A stretch of 64,000 nucleotides of DNA from the NCBI GenBank assembly GCA_002478265.1, contig DLNC01000015.1:1-64000 (forward strand). The letters are read 5' to 3'. The DNA is from Syntrophaceae bacterium UBA7520 (GTDB lineage Bacteria > Desulfobacterota > Syntrophia > Syntrophales > Smithellaceae). This document shows, piece after piece, positions 16,195-25,326 of the stretch (the first letter of the stretch is position 1; each line of letters opens with the position of its first letter). Below the pieces are notes generated by a model. The model was not told the DNA's origin. It was given only the letters and a program-made list of their open reading frames with translations, and searched no databases. The position numbers were made by a program, and so were the translations under genes.

Positions 16195-16641
16195 GTGTCC
16201 GTTTTTCGTGGTCAATATCATCACACTATAGACGAAAAGGGAAGGATAATTTTCCCGGCAAAGTTCCGCGAGGTTTTCACCCAGGAGTATGACAACCGTC
16301 TGGTGATTACCAACTGGGACGGTTACCTCATGGTTTTTCCCTATGATGAGTGGCGCATCATCGAAGAAAAAATATCTCATCAATCAATCCTGCGCCATGA
16401 AGTCCGCGCGTTTCAGAGATTTTTCATGTCCGGGGCGGTTGATTGCAACCTGGACAATCAGGGAAGGGTGCTCATTCCGCCGGTGCTACGCGAGTACGCC
16501 GGTTTGGAAAAAGACGTGATTCTGGCCGGCATGATTAAGGTGATTGAAATCTGGTCGAAAGACCGTTTTGAAAGTGAAATGAAAAAAGCCGCCTCCGATA
16601 TCAGCCGCTTTGGCGCGTTTGTGGCTGATTTGGGGATATAA
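16195..16641 (+). CDS. mraZ: Transcriptional regulator MraZ
   Basis: 148 residues from a GTG start preceded by AGTGGAGGA; an in-frame ATG at 16123 lies before the promoter and can be excluded. Two SpoVT/AbrB-like MraZ repeats are present, each with the DxKGR/DNQGR signature (DEKGRIIFPAKFR near the N-terminus, DNQGRVLIPPVLR in the second half). MraZ forms a ring that binds the repeats in its own promoter and represses the dcw cluster; RsmH, the next gene, counterbalances it in E. coli. Confidence 0.95.
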   Translation: MSVFRGQYHHTIDEKGRIIFPAKFREVFTQEYDNRLVITNWDGYLMVFPYDEWRIIEEKISHQSILRHEVRAFQRFFMSGAVDCNLDNQGRVLIPPVLREYAGLEKDVILAGMIKVIEIWSKDRFESEMKKAASDISRFGAFVADLGI

Positions 16642-16645
16642 AAAA

Positions 16646-17581
16646 ATGAAAGATGACTTCTTTCATGAACCGGTGATGGTTAAAGAGGTTATCGAGATGC
16701 TGTGGGCAGATAAAAAAGGCGTTTATGTTGATGCCACAGTGGGCGGCGGCGGACACGCCCAGGCGATTCTGGAAAACACTGAAGGTTTTCTGGTGGGCAT
16801 CGACCGCGATGAAGAGGCGCTGGCCTTCGCGGAAAAGAAACTGGCGCGCTTCGGGCAAAGAAAAGTTCTGGTCAACGCAAATTATTCCGAGATCGGTGAA
16901 GTATTGAAAAATTTAGGTATCGAAAAAGTTGATGGCGTTCTTTTTGACCTCGGTGTTTCCTCGCGCCAGTTAGACAAACCCGAAAGGGGTTTTAGTTTTA
17001 GCGCTGAAGCCCGGCTCGATATGCGCATGGATGGCCGCGCGAAACTCACGGCTTCTGATATCATAAATAAATATGGGCAGGAGGAACTCGCGCAGATAAT
17101 CAAGTCTTACGGGGAAGAAAAAATGGCCGCGCGGATCGCGCGGGCGATCGTGACGAAAAGAAAAAGCGCGCCGATTGAAACAACCACGCAACTGGCGGCG
17201 ATTGTCACCGGGGCGATTCCCGTAAAATTCCGCAGCAGAAAAATTCATCCGGCCACCAAAACATTTCAGGCCATCAGAATTGCCGTCAATAACGAAATTG
17301 AGGAAATAAAACCGGCGCTGCAGGCTGCCACAGACGCGCTGAAGCCCGGGGGGCGGATGTGTGTTATTTCCTTTCATTCGCTGGAAGACCGCGTTGTCAA
17401 AAACGAATTTAGATTGTTGGCTGGCGGCTGCACCTGCCCCAAAGATATACCTTTTTGTGTTTGCGGCAGGCAGGCAAAACTCAAATTAATAACCGCGAAA
17501 GCGCAAAAGCCTTCCGCTGAGGAAGTGCAAGCAAATCCGCGCGCCCGCAGCGCCCGGCTGCGCGCCGCCGAGAGGTGTTGA
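16646..17581 (+). CDS. rsmH: 16S rRNA m4C1402 methyltransferase RsmH (MraW)
   Basis: 311 residues. The ATG chosen gives MKDDFFHEPVMVKEVIEML, the conserved family N-terminus; the longer in-frame start at 16610 overlaps mraZ. The SAM-binding motif VDATVGGGGHAQAIL, the GVLFDLGVSSRQLD segment and a C-terminal Cys-containing stretch (CTCPKDIPFCVCG) are typical. It N4-methylates C1402 in the ribosomal P site. Four bases separate it from mraZ. Confidence 0.96.
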   Translation: MKDDFFHEPVMVKEVIEMLWADKKGVYVDATVGGGGHAQAILENTEGFLVGIDRDEEALAFAEKKLARFGQRKVLVNANYSEIGEVLKNLGIEKVDGVLFDLGVSSRQLDKPERGFSFSAEARLDMRMDGRAKLTASDIINKYGQEELAQIIKSYGEEKMAARIARAIVTKRKSAPIETTTQLAAIVTGAIPVKFRSRKIHPATKTFQAIRIAVNNEIEEIKPALQAATDALKPGGRMCVISFHSLEDRVVKNEFRLLAGGCTCPKDIPFCVCGRQAKLKLITAKAQKPSAEEVQANPRARSARLRAAERC

Positions 17582-17582
17582 T

Positions 17583-17921
17583 ATGGCCCATACCGCAGGC
17601 GCACAGGCAATACCCCGTTTTCGCGAGGCGAAAAGAACATCATTCGGCGTAAAGCATTCCACCTTCATCGTGACAGCGGTGATTTTGATGCTCGTATTCG
17701 TCGTTTATGTCGGCTCGCATATCCGTATGACAGAGTTGGAATACAAAGTGGCGGCGCAACTGAGTGACAGAGAGAAAAAACTGGAAGAACAGAAAAGATT
17801 GCGCCTGGAGCTGGCCACGCTGAGATCGCCGCAAAGGATTGAAAGTGTTGCCCGGAATAAATTGCAGATGTCCTATCCGGAAAGCGGTCAGATTATTGTC
17901 TTGAAATATTCGGGAGAGTGA
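17583..17921 (+). CDS. ftsL: Cell division protein FtsL
   Basis: 112 residues. One transmembrane helix at about residues 25-45 precedes a periplasmic heptad-rich coiled coil (KVAAQLSDREKKLEEQKR) and a short tail with RIESVARNKLQM, the family's only recognisable motif. FtsL forms a complex with FtsB and FtsQ and activates FtsWI at the septum. Sequence similarity in this family is low; the call leans on topology, size and position between rsmH and ftsI. Confidence 0.88.
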   Translation: MAHTAGAQAIPRFREAKRTSFGVKHSTFIVTAVILMLVFVVYVGSHIRMTELEYKVAAQLSDREKKLEEQKRLRLELATLRSPQRIESVARNKLQMSYPESGQIIVLKYSGE

Positions 17922-17922
17922 T

Positions 17923-19899
17923 ATGGCAGCGGACGCGAGAAAATGGCTCAAAGTAAGAATCATCAGCATGATGGTTGTTTTCATGGTGCTGTTTGTCGCC
18001 CTGATTTCCCGCGCTTTTCAATTGCAGATTCTATCCAGTCAAAGCCTCAAGACAATGGCGCAAAGACAGCACACGGCCAGTCTAACGATGCAGCCGGATC
18101 GTGGGATTATTTATGACCGCAACGGCGAAAAACTGGCCATCACTGTTTTGGCGGATTCCGTTTGCTCCGATCCTTCCAGAATTACTAATGCCGCGGCGGT
18201 TTCCGCTAAGGTGGCGCAAATTCTCAATCTCGACAGAAAATCGGTTCATCAGAAAATATCCGCGCCCAGAAATTTTTCCTGGCTGGCTAGAAGAATATCG
18301 CCCGAACAGGCAGACCAGATAAGGCAGGCGGATATCGAAGGAATTTTTCTGATTAAAGAGCCGAAACGCTTCTATCCCAACGGCCCACTGGGCGCGCATT
18401 TGCTTGGTTTTGTCGGCGCGGACAACAGCGGCCTGGAAGGCCTGGAGTATAAGTATGAAGATGTGTTGAAGGAAAACGCGCAGAGCCTGGCCTGGGTGCG
18501 CGACGCCAAGGGGAAAAAATTATTCCTGCGCGCGGAGCAGACGGAAACGCAAAACAAGGAAAGTTTAAACCTTGTTCTAACTATCGATAACCGCATTCAA
18601 TATCTGGTGGAAACGCATCTGAAGGAAGCGGTGGAAGCACGCGGCGCCAAAGGCGGTATTGCCATTGTGATGAATCCGAAAACGGGAGAAATTCTAGCGC
18701 TGGCCAATGAAAAAGCTTTTAATCCGAACGACATCAGCGGGCTTTCGCCGAATAGCTGGCGTAACCGCGCGGTGACCGATGCCTTTGATCCCGGTTCGAC
18801 ATTCAAGCCTTTCCTGGTGGCGGCGGCGCTGGAGGAAAAAGTTGTTCGGGAATCAGACCGGATTTTCTGCGAAGACGGATCTTTAACTGTTGCGGATAGA
18901 ACAATCCGCGAGGCGAATCACAAGCGTCATGGCTATTTATCGGTAAAAGATATTCTGAAATATTCCAGCAATATCGGCTCGGTTAAAATCGCGCAGAAGC
19001 TGGGCAAGGAAAAATATTTCCGCTACATAGAGAATTTCGGTTTCGGCGCGAGAACGGGAATTGAGCTGCCTGGCGAAGCTGCCGGGATCCTCAGGCCGGC
19101 GCAGAACTGGACTTCCGTTGATACAGCGGCCATCGCTTTCGGGCAGGGAATTTCCGTTACGGCCATTCAGCTGATTGCCGCGATGTCGGCAATCGCCAAC
19201 AACGGTGTTTTAATGAAACCTTACATTGTGCGCGGCCTGACGGATAAAGAAAATAATCCGGTAAAGATGAATGAGCCGGAAATCGTCCGCCAGGTAATAT
19301 CACCTGAAACCGCCCGACGTATGACCAGAATGCTGACGCAGGTTGTAGCCGCCGAGGACGGCACTGGGAAAAACGCCTATATTGCCAATGTCGCGGTGGC
19401 AGGCAAAACCGGCACGGCGCAGAAGTTCGATTTCGCGCGCAATGTCTATTCATCGGATCGTGTGCGCACCTCTTTCATCGGATTTTTCCCCGCCGATAAT
19501 CCGCAGGTATCGATTTTGGTTATTCTCGATGAGCCGCAGACGGATAAATGGGGCGGCGTAGCCGCGGCTCCCGTCTTCAAAAACATCGGCGAGCAGATTC
19601 TTAATTGCTTTGAAACGAACATCAGCCGGACGCAAATCGTAAAGGCGGATGTCTCGGATAGAGTCAATTTAATTTCCGCGCAAAACGATCATATCCGGAG
19701 TAGTTCTTTCGCCGCGGATGATTCGGAAATGCCGGATTTCACCGGTCTGACCATAAGGCAGGCTTTGCGAAAAGCAAAAGCAAACTCAATAGATTTAAAA
19801 GTATCGGGAAGCGGCTGGGCCATCCGCCAGTATCCACAGGCCGGCGCGCCGTTGGGTAGCGCGCGCGTCTGCAAAGTTTTTTTTGAATCAGGCTATTGA
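17923..19899 (+). CDS. ftsI: Septal peptidoglycan transpeptidase FtsI (PBP3) with C-terminal PASTA domain
   Basis: 658 residues. An N-terminal membrane helix (about 9-30), the class B PBP dimerisation domain, then the transpeptidase domain with the active-site serine in STFK (about residue 292), YSSN (SxN motif, about 347) and KTGT (about 494). A single PASTA domain follows (about 604-656; MPDFTGLTIRQAL...). The enzyme cross-links septal peptidoglycan together with FtsW. The PASTA tail is absent from enterobacterial FtsI and resembles Gram-positive or SpoVD-type proteins, but is known in deltaproteobacteria. The end of ftsI lies eight bases before the murE start. Confidence 0.94.
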   Translation: MAADARKWLKVRIISMMVVFMVLFVALISRAFQLQILSSQSLKTMAQRQHTASLTMQPDRGIIYDRNGEKLAITVLADSVCSDPSRITNAAAVSAKVAQILNLDRKSVHQKISAPRNFSWLARRISPEQADQIRQADIEGIFLIKEPKRFYPNGPLGAHLLGFVGADNSGLEGLEYKYEDVLKENAQSLAWVRDAKGKKLFLRAEQTETQNKESLNLVLTIDNRIQYLVETHLKEAVEARGAKGGIAIVMNPKTGEILALANEKAFNPNDISGLSPNSWRNRAVTDAFDPGSTFKPFLVAAALEEKVVRESDRIFCEDGSLTVADRTIREANHKRHGYLSVKDILKYSSNIGSVKIAQKLGKEKYFRYIENFGFGARTGIELPGEAAGILRPAQNWTSVDTAAIAFGQGISVTAIQLIAAMSAIANNGVLMKPYIVRGLTDKENNPVKMNEPEIVRQVISPETARRMTRMLTQVVAAEDGTGKNAYIANVAVAGKTGTAQKFDFARNVYSSDRVRTSFIGFFPADNPQVSILVILDEPQTDKWGGVAAAPVFKNIGEQILNCFETNISRTQIVKADVSDRVNLISAQNDHIRSSSFAADDSEMPDFTGLTIRQALRKAKANSIDLKVSGSGWAIRQYPQAGAPLGSARVCKVFFESGY

Positions 19900-19906
19900 G
19901 GTTGAT

Positions 19907-21433
19907 ATGCAGCTTGGGCATCTGCTGAACAGTGTGGAAATCATTGATGGCTCTTTGAATATGACGGCCGATGTTTCGGCCGTTTGTTATGTCGCGGAAA
20001 ATTGTTCTCCCGATTCTCTTTTCGTGGCCGTCAAAGGTTTGCAGCACGATGGCCATGATTTTATTGATCAGGCCATCGCCAGGGGTGCGCGCTTCATTGT
20101 TGTTGAGAAAAAAATAAAATTGCCCGCGGGTGTCGTGGCCATCAGGGTGAAAAACAGCCGCGACGCGCTGGGGATGCTGGCAAAAAATTTCTATCACGAT
20201 CCCTCCGGCAATCTGTCGCTCGTTGCTATTACCGGCACCAGCGGCAAGACTACGGTGGCCTATCTTTTGGAATCTATATTCAAAGCGGCCGGATTTAACT
20301 GTGGTGTTTTAGGCACCGTTAATTACCGCTACGCCGAGAAAATATTTCCGGCGCCCAACACCACGCCCGAATCATACGAAATGCACAAAATACTGCGCGA
20401 GATGGCCGACGCGGGAGTGACTCATGTGATAACCGAAGTATCTTCTCATGCCATCGAATTAAGAAGAGTGGACGCCTGCGATTTTGACCTGGGGATATTC
20501 ACCAATTTAACCCCGGAGCACCTAGATTATCATCTGACGATGGAAAATTATTTTCAGGCCAAAAAGCGCCTATTCGCAGAAATTCTTCCGCGCAGCAAAA
20601 AAAATATTTTATATAAGATGGTGATTAACGGCGATGACGCCTGGGGCAAAAAAATTCTCAGCGATGTGTCGCTTGCCGCGCTTCGTTTCGGCCTCGATAA
20701 AAAAAATGACGTCAGGGCGGATATCAAAGACTTGTCACTGCACGGAATCGACGCGGATATTTTTTTCAACGGAGAAAAGATTTGTATCAAATCCGGCCTT
20801 ATCGGCAAATTCAATGCCTATAATATATTGGCTGCTGCCGCCGCCGCGCGCGGTTTGCGGATTGCGTCGGAAAAAATCAAAGAGGGGATAGAAAATTTGA
20901 AACATGTGCCGGGACGACTGGAAAAAGTTGATTCGGCTTTGGGGTTTAACGTCTTTGTTGATTACGCGCACAAAGCGGACGCCCTTCAGCAGGTTTTGGA
21001 GAATCTGGCGCAATTCAGAAAAAAACGTATTATCACTGTTTTCGGATGCGGCGGCAATAGAGACCGCGGCAAAAGACCGCTTATGGGCGGGACTGCCACT
21101 AGCCTGAGCGACCTGACCATTGTGACTTCGGATAATCCCCGTCGTGAAGATCCGCTGGCCATCATCGCGGAAATAGAAGCAGGCATCGACAGAAACAAAA
21201 CAAAAAAAATCGCCGCGGCAAATTCTCTCAACGGCAAGGGAGCCCATTATTATATGGTTGTGCCGGAGCGCCGGCTTGCGATTCAGACAGCCATCGATAT
21301 CGCCCAAGAAGACGATATAATTCTTATCGCCGGTAAAGGCCATGAGGATTATCAGATTGTCGGCACAAAAAAGACGCCTTTTGACGATCGCCTCGTTGCG
21401 GCGGAAGCGCTGAAACTAAGGAGCGGTAAATAG
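19907..21433 (+). CDS. murE: UDP-MurNAc-tripeptide synthetase MurE, meso-DAP type
   Basis: 508 residues. The ATG at 19907 has TTGAGG upstream; the in-frame ATG at 19883 would overlap ftsI and adds eight unconserved residues. The ATP-binding loop is GTSGKTTVAYL. The substrate-specificity motif reads DNPRREDP, which in family knowledge marks meso-diaminopimelate rather than lysine. It adds the third residue to the peptidoglycan stem peptide in the cytoplasm. The adjacent murF begins on the base after its stop. Confidence 0.95.
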   Translation: MQLGHLLNSVEIIDGSLNMTADVSAVCYVAENCSPDSLFVAVKGLQHDGHDFIDQAIARGARFIVVEKKIKLPAGVVAIRVKNSRDALGMLAKNFYHDPSGNLSLVAITGTSGKTTVAYLLESIFKAAGFNCGVLGTVNYRYAEKIFPAPNTTPESYEMHKILREMADAGVTHVITEVSSHAIELRRVDACDFDLGIFTNLTPEHLDYHLTMENYFQAKKRLFAEILPRSKKNILYKMVINGDDAWGKKILSDVSLAALRFGLDKKNDVRADIKDLSLHGIDADIFFNGEKICIKSGLIGKFNAYNILAAAAAARGLRIASEKIKEGIENLKHVPGRLEKVDSALGFNVFVDYAHKADALQQVLENLAQFRKKRIITVFGCGGNRDRGKRPLMGGTATSLSDLTIVTSDNPRREDPLAIIAEIEAGIDRNKTKKIAAANSLNGKGAHYYMVVPERRLAIQTAIDIAQEDDIILIAGKGHEDYQIVGTKKTPFDDRLVAAEALKLRSGK

Positions 21434-22873
21434 ATGCAGCAATTATCACCGCGACTTACGCTTAAGGAAGTTATCACGGTTACCGGCGCCACGGCGCCTG
21501 ACGGTAGGCCGGATACGGTATTTCACGGCATCTGCACTGATTCGCGCCTGCTCGCAAAAGGTAATTTATTTGTCGCTCTCAAGGGGGACAATTTTGACGG
21601 GCATGATTTCGCGCAGAAGGCCATAGAACTGGGCGCGGCGGGCATCATTATAAATGATGTCGTAAAGGCTCATTGGAAAGGAGCACAAAGCGCCGCGGTA
21701 ATAAAAGTCGCTGACACATTAACCGCGCTTGGTGATTTGGCCCATTACTGGAGAAGCAGATTTTTCGTGCCGGTGATTGGGCTTACCGGTTCTTCCGGAA
21801 AAACCACGACCAAGGAAATGATGGCGGCAATTATCGGCCGCCAAAAAAATATCTTAAAGACGGAAGGCAATCTAAACAACCTGATCGGCTTGCCGCAAAC
21901 CATATTCCGGCTCAACGATGAACATGAAGCGGTGATTCTGGAAATGGGCACCAATACCCCCGGCGAGATTAAAAGGCTGACGCAGATTGCCGTGCCTGAT
22001 TTCGGCGTGATTACGAATATCGGTCCCGCGCACCTGGCCGGTTTTGGTTCCATTGAAGGCGTGCGCAGGGAGAAAGGAGATCTGTTCGCGCACATGAATA
22101 AAAACGGCACGGCCGTGATAAATCTTGATGATGAAAACATCAGAGTCATTGCCGATGGCTGGAAGGGGAAACGCGTAACCTTCAGCATGGCTTCGGATGC
22201 CGATATCCGCCTCGCCGAAATGGAAAAGAGCGGCGCGAAAGGAATATGCCTGAAACTGATTATCTTGGGCAAAGAGCATAAAACGGAAATGAAGATTGCC
22301 GGCGTGCACAATGTTTATAACGCGCTGGCGGCGGCTGCCGTGGCCTTGGCTTTAGGTATAGACGTGGAAAATATACTGGTCGGGCTGGCGTCCTTCGCGC
22401 CCGTTGCTGGACGCATGCAGGTGATGAAGCTCAAAAACGGAGCTTACCTTATTGATGATTCCTACAATGCCAACCCCGCGTCAATGCGCGAAGCGCTGAT
22501 GACGCTGAAAGACCTGAAAAACTCCCATGCCGGTTACGCTTTTCTGGGGGATATGCTGGAGTTGGGAGATGCCGCCGAAGAAATGCACAGGAAGATAGGG
22601 ATGCTGGCGGCGGTGACCGGCGTGAACATGCTTTTTTTACAGGGCGATTTCGCCAAAGTTACTGCCGCGGGCGCCTTGGAAGGCGGGATGACTGCCGATA
22701 AAATTGTCTTTTTATCCGCGCCGGAAGAAGGGGTGTTTTATCTGAAAAAGAACCTGAAAAAGGGCGACTGGATTTTGGTGAAAGGTTCTCGCCGCATGAA
22801 AATGGAGAGAATTTCCGCACGCGTTTGCGATGATTTCGGCTGCGACACGGCGGGCGATAAAAACACGAAATAA
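21434..22873 (+). CDS. murF: UDP-MurNAc-tripeptide--D-alanyl-D-alanine ligase MurF
   Basis: 479 residues with the Mur ligase fold: an N-terminal UDP-binding domain (DSRLLAKGNLFVAL), ATP loop GSSGKTTTKE, EMGTNTPGEI, and DDSYNANPASMREAL, a strong MurF signature. It adds D-Ala-D-Ala to complete the pentapeptide. The start codon follows immediately after the murE TAG, implying translational coupling. A ddl gene for its dipeptide substrate is not present in this cluster. Confidence 0.95.
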   Translation: MQQLSPRLTLKEVITVTGATAPDGRPDTVFHGICTDSRLLAKGNLFVALKGDNFDGHDFAQKAIELGAAGIIINDVVKAHWKGAQSAAVIKVADTLTALGDLAHYWRSRFFVPVIGLTGSSGKTTTKEMMAAIIGRQKNILKTEGNLNNLIGLPQTIFRLNDEHEAVILEMGTNTPGEIKRLTQIAVPDFGVITNIGPAHLAGFGSIEGVRREKGDLFAHMNKNGTAVINLDDENIRVIADGWKGKRVTFSMASDADIRLAEMEKSGAKGICLKLIILGKEHKTEMKIAGVHNVYNALAAAAVALALGIDVENILVGLASFAPVAGRMQVMKLKNGAYLIDDSYNANPASMREALMTLKDLKNSHAGYAFLGDMLELGDAAEEMHRKIGMLAAVTGVNMLFLQGDFAKVTAAGALEGGMTADKIVFLSAPEEGVFYLKKNLKKGDWILVKGSRRMKMERISARVCDDFGCDTAGDKNTK

Positions 22874-22895
22874 CAAAGCAGGGAGACGATAAACA

Positions 22896-23975
22896 GTGAT
22901 TTACGAATTTTTATATCCTTTACACACAATCTTTTCTTTTTTTAATGTCTTCCGTTACATTACTTTTCGGACGATCTTTGCCTCTATCACCGCTCTTTTG
23001 ATTTGTCTTTTTGTTGGGCCCTGGCTGATTCGTAAATTGCAGAGTCTGCAGATCGGCCAGCACATCAGAGACGATGGTCCGAAAAGCCACCATCTCAAGA
23101 AAGGCACGCCCACGATGGGCGGGATATTGATTATCATTGCCGTGGTAATCTCGACTATTCTCTGGGCAAATCTTTCGGTAAATTATATCTGGCTGATACT
23201 GCTGGTGACAGTTGGCTACGGATTGATCGGATTTGCCGATGATTACCGTAAGCTTACCGGCAAAAGCTCCAAGGGCATATCCGGCAGGAAGAGACTGGTC
23301 GCGGAAATAATCATCGCCCTGTTTGTCAGCATCATCATTTATTTCAAGCCGGGCTTTAACACGCAGATAGCGGTTCCATTTTTTAAAACAGTCCTGCCTG
23401 ATCTGGGCTGGGGATATATTCTTCTGGCTACATTTATCATTGTCGGCGCGGCCAATGCCGTAAATCTCACTGACGGGCTTGACGGCCTGGCCATCGGCCC
23501 GGCCACCATTTGCTTTGCCACTTTTGTGTTGTTTGCCTACTTTGCCGGCAATATCAAAGTCGCCTCATACCTGCAGATTCCCTATGTCGCCGGATCCGGA
23601 GAACTGGCGATTTTCTGCGGCGCGATGGTCGGCGCCGCGCTTGGTTTTTTGTGGTTCAATGCGTATCCGGCGGAAGTTTTCATGGGCGATGTCGGCTCTC
23701 TATCGCTGGGCGGCGCGCTGGGCACGATGGCGATTATTACCAAACAGGAGATACTCTTGGCGATTGTCGGCGGTATTTTCGTCGTGGAAACTTTTTCTGT
23801 TATTTTCCAGGTCGGTTATTTTAAAGTGACCAAAGGAAAGAGAATATTCCGCATGGCGCCGCTGCATCACCATTATGAATTGAAGGGCTGGCCGGAGCCT
23901 AAGGTAATTGTGCGTTTTTGGATAATTTCCATCCTGCTGGCTTTGCTGGCGATCAGTACTTTGAAATTGCGGTAG
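22896..23975 (+). CDS. mraY: Phospho-MurNAc-pentapeptide translocase MraY
   Basis: 359 residues with about ten membrane helices. Family signatures are the KSHHLKKGTPTMGG loop, GFADDYRK, NAVNLTDGLDGLA, the MGDVGSLSLGG segment and MAPLHHHYELKGWPE, which include the catalytic Asp and His residues. The enzyme transfers phospho-MurNAc-pentapeptide to undecaprenyl phosphate to make lipid I at the inner membrane. The start is GTG with GGGAGA upstream. Confidence 0.96.
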   Translation: MIYEFLYPLHTIFSFFNVFRYITFRTIFASITALLICLFVGPWLIRKLQSLQIGQHIRDDGPKSHHLKKGTPTMGGILIIIAVVISTILWANLSVNYIWLILLVTVGYGLIGFADDYRKLTGKSSKGISGRKRLVAEIIIALFVSIIIYFKPGFNTQIAVPFFKTVLPDLGWGYILLATFIIVGAANAVNLTDGLDGLAIGPATICFATFVLFAYFAGNIKVASYLQIPYVAGSGELAIFCGAMVGAALGFLWFNAYPAEVFMGDVGSLSLGGALGTMAIITKQEILLAIVGGIFVVETFSVIFQVGYFKVTKGKRIFRMAPLHHHYELKGWPEPKVIVRFWIISILLALLAISTLKLR

Positions 23976-23982
23976 GGCGTAA

Positions 23983-25326
23983 ATGGATTTGAAGAATAAA
24001 AAAATATTGGTCTTGGGGGTGGGGAAAACGGGTATTGCCACGGCAAAGTTTCTGGCGGGGCAGGGCGCCAAAATAACGCTGACGGATGAAAAGCCGTTAA
24101 ATAACTGGGGCACCGATTTTGAACAAATTGCCCGGGAATCTTGGCTGAAAGCGGCGGCGTTTGATCCCGCTGCCCTGGATGACGTGACCATGGTTATTCC
24201 GTCGCCGGGATTTCCGCCGCACAACGCGCTGCTGCTCGAGGCGTTAAAAAGGAAAATACCAGTGATGAGCGAGATAGAGTTAGCCTATCGTTTTATTAAA
24301 ACGCCGCTGATTGCCATAACCGGAACCAACGGAAAAACAACGACCACGACGCTGGTGGGGGAAATTTTGAAAAAATCCGGCAAAAACGCCTTTGTCGGCG
24401 GCAATATAGGCAACCCGCTGATTGAGTACGCGGCAGGCGCGGCCGAGGCCGAAATTGCCGTGGCGGAAATCAGCAGTTTTCAATTGCAGTGGGTGGAAGA
24501 ATTCCATCCCTTCGTGGCGACACTTTTGAATGTAACATCAGACCACATCAACTATCACGGTTCTTTTGAAGCGTATCTTAAGGTGAAAAGCAGAATATTT
24601 GCCAGGCAGACCAAAGATGATTTTGCCGTGCTCAACGCTGACGACCCGGCGCTGCAAGGTTTAATTCCGGATATCCGCGCCAGAATAGCGCTGTTCAGCT
24701 CGGCCCGGGAATTGCCGGAAGGCATGTTTTTGCGGAATAAGGAGATAATTTTCCAGATGCGCGGCTTCGCGCGTGAAATCTATCCGCTTTCCATAATTAA
24801 ACTGCCGGGCCTGCATAATGTGGAGAATGTAATGGCCGCGATCATGGCCGCGCGCTTCTGCGGCATTGAGCAGGAAAGCATAAAGTCATGCATTGCCGCA
24901 TTTCGCGGCCTGCCGCACCGGCTGGAATTTGCCGGCGAGAAAAACGCGGTCAAGTTCTATGACGATTCCAAAGGAACTAATGTCGGCTCGGTCATCCGCG
25001 CGCTGGAAACTTTTCCGGCGGCGGTGATTCTGCTTCTCGGCGGCCGTGACAAAAACGGAGATTTTGACGCGCTGAAAACCATTCTTCCGCGAAAAGTGAA
25101 AAAAGTAATTTTATTTGGCGAGGCCAGGGAACGCATCGATTCTCTGATTGGCAGCAGTGTGGAAAAGATAAAGAAGTCAAATCTGGGCGATGCCATACAG
25201 GAAGCATATAAAAATGCCGCGCCCGGCGATATTGTCCTGCTTTCGCCAGGCTGCGCGAGTTTTGATGAATTTCGCGACTACAAGGAACGCGGCGAATTCT
25301 TTAAAAAGGCGGTGAGGAATCTATAA
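23983..25326 (+). CDS. murD: UDP-MurNAc-L-alanine--D-glutamate ligase MurD
   Basis: 447 residues. An N-terminal Rossmann-like UDP-binding domain (VLGVGKTGIATAKFLAGQGA), ATP loop GTNGKTTTTTL, the LNVTSDHINYHGSFEAY segment and the C-terminal LLLGGRDKNGDF and LSPGCASFDEF motifs identify MurD. It adds D-glutamate to UDP-MurNAc-L-Ala. Its last base is the first of ftsW's start (TAATG overlap). Confidence 0.95.
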   Translation: MDLKNKKILVLGVGKTGIATAKFLAGQGAKITLTDEKPLNNWGTDFEQIARESWLKAAAFDPAALDDVTMVIPSPGFPPHNALLLEALKRKIPVMSEIELAYRFIKTPLIAITGTNGKTTTTTLVGEILKKSGKNAFVGGNIGNPLIEYAAGAAEAEIAVAEISSFQLQWVEEFHPFVATLLNVTSDHINYHGSFEAYLKVKSRIFARQTKDDFAVLNADDPALQGLIPDIRARIALFSSARELPEGMFLRNKEIIFQMRGFAREIYPLSIIKLPGLHNVENVMAAIMAARFCGIEQESIKSCIAAFRGLPHRLEFAGEKNAVKFYDDSKGTNVGSVIRALETFPAAVILLLGGRDKNGDFDALKTILPRKVKKVILFGEARERIDSLIGSSVEKIKKSNLGDAIQEAYKNAAPGDIVLLSPGCASFDEFRDYKERGEFFKKAVRNL

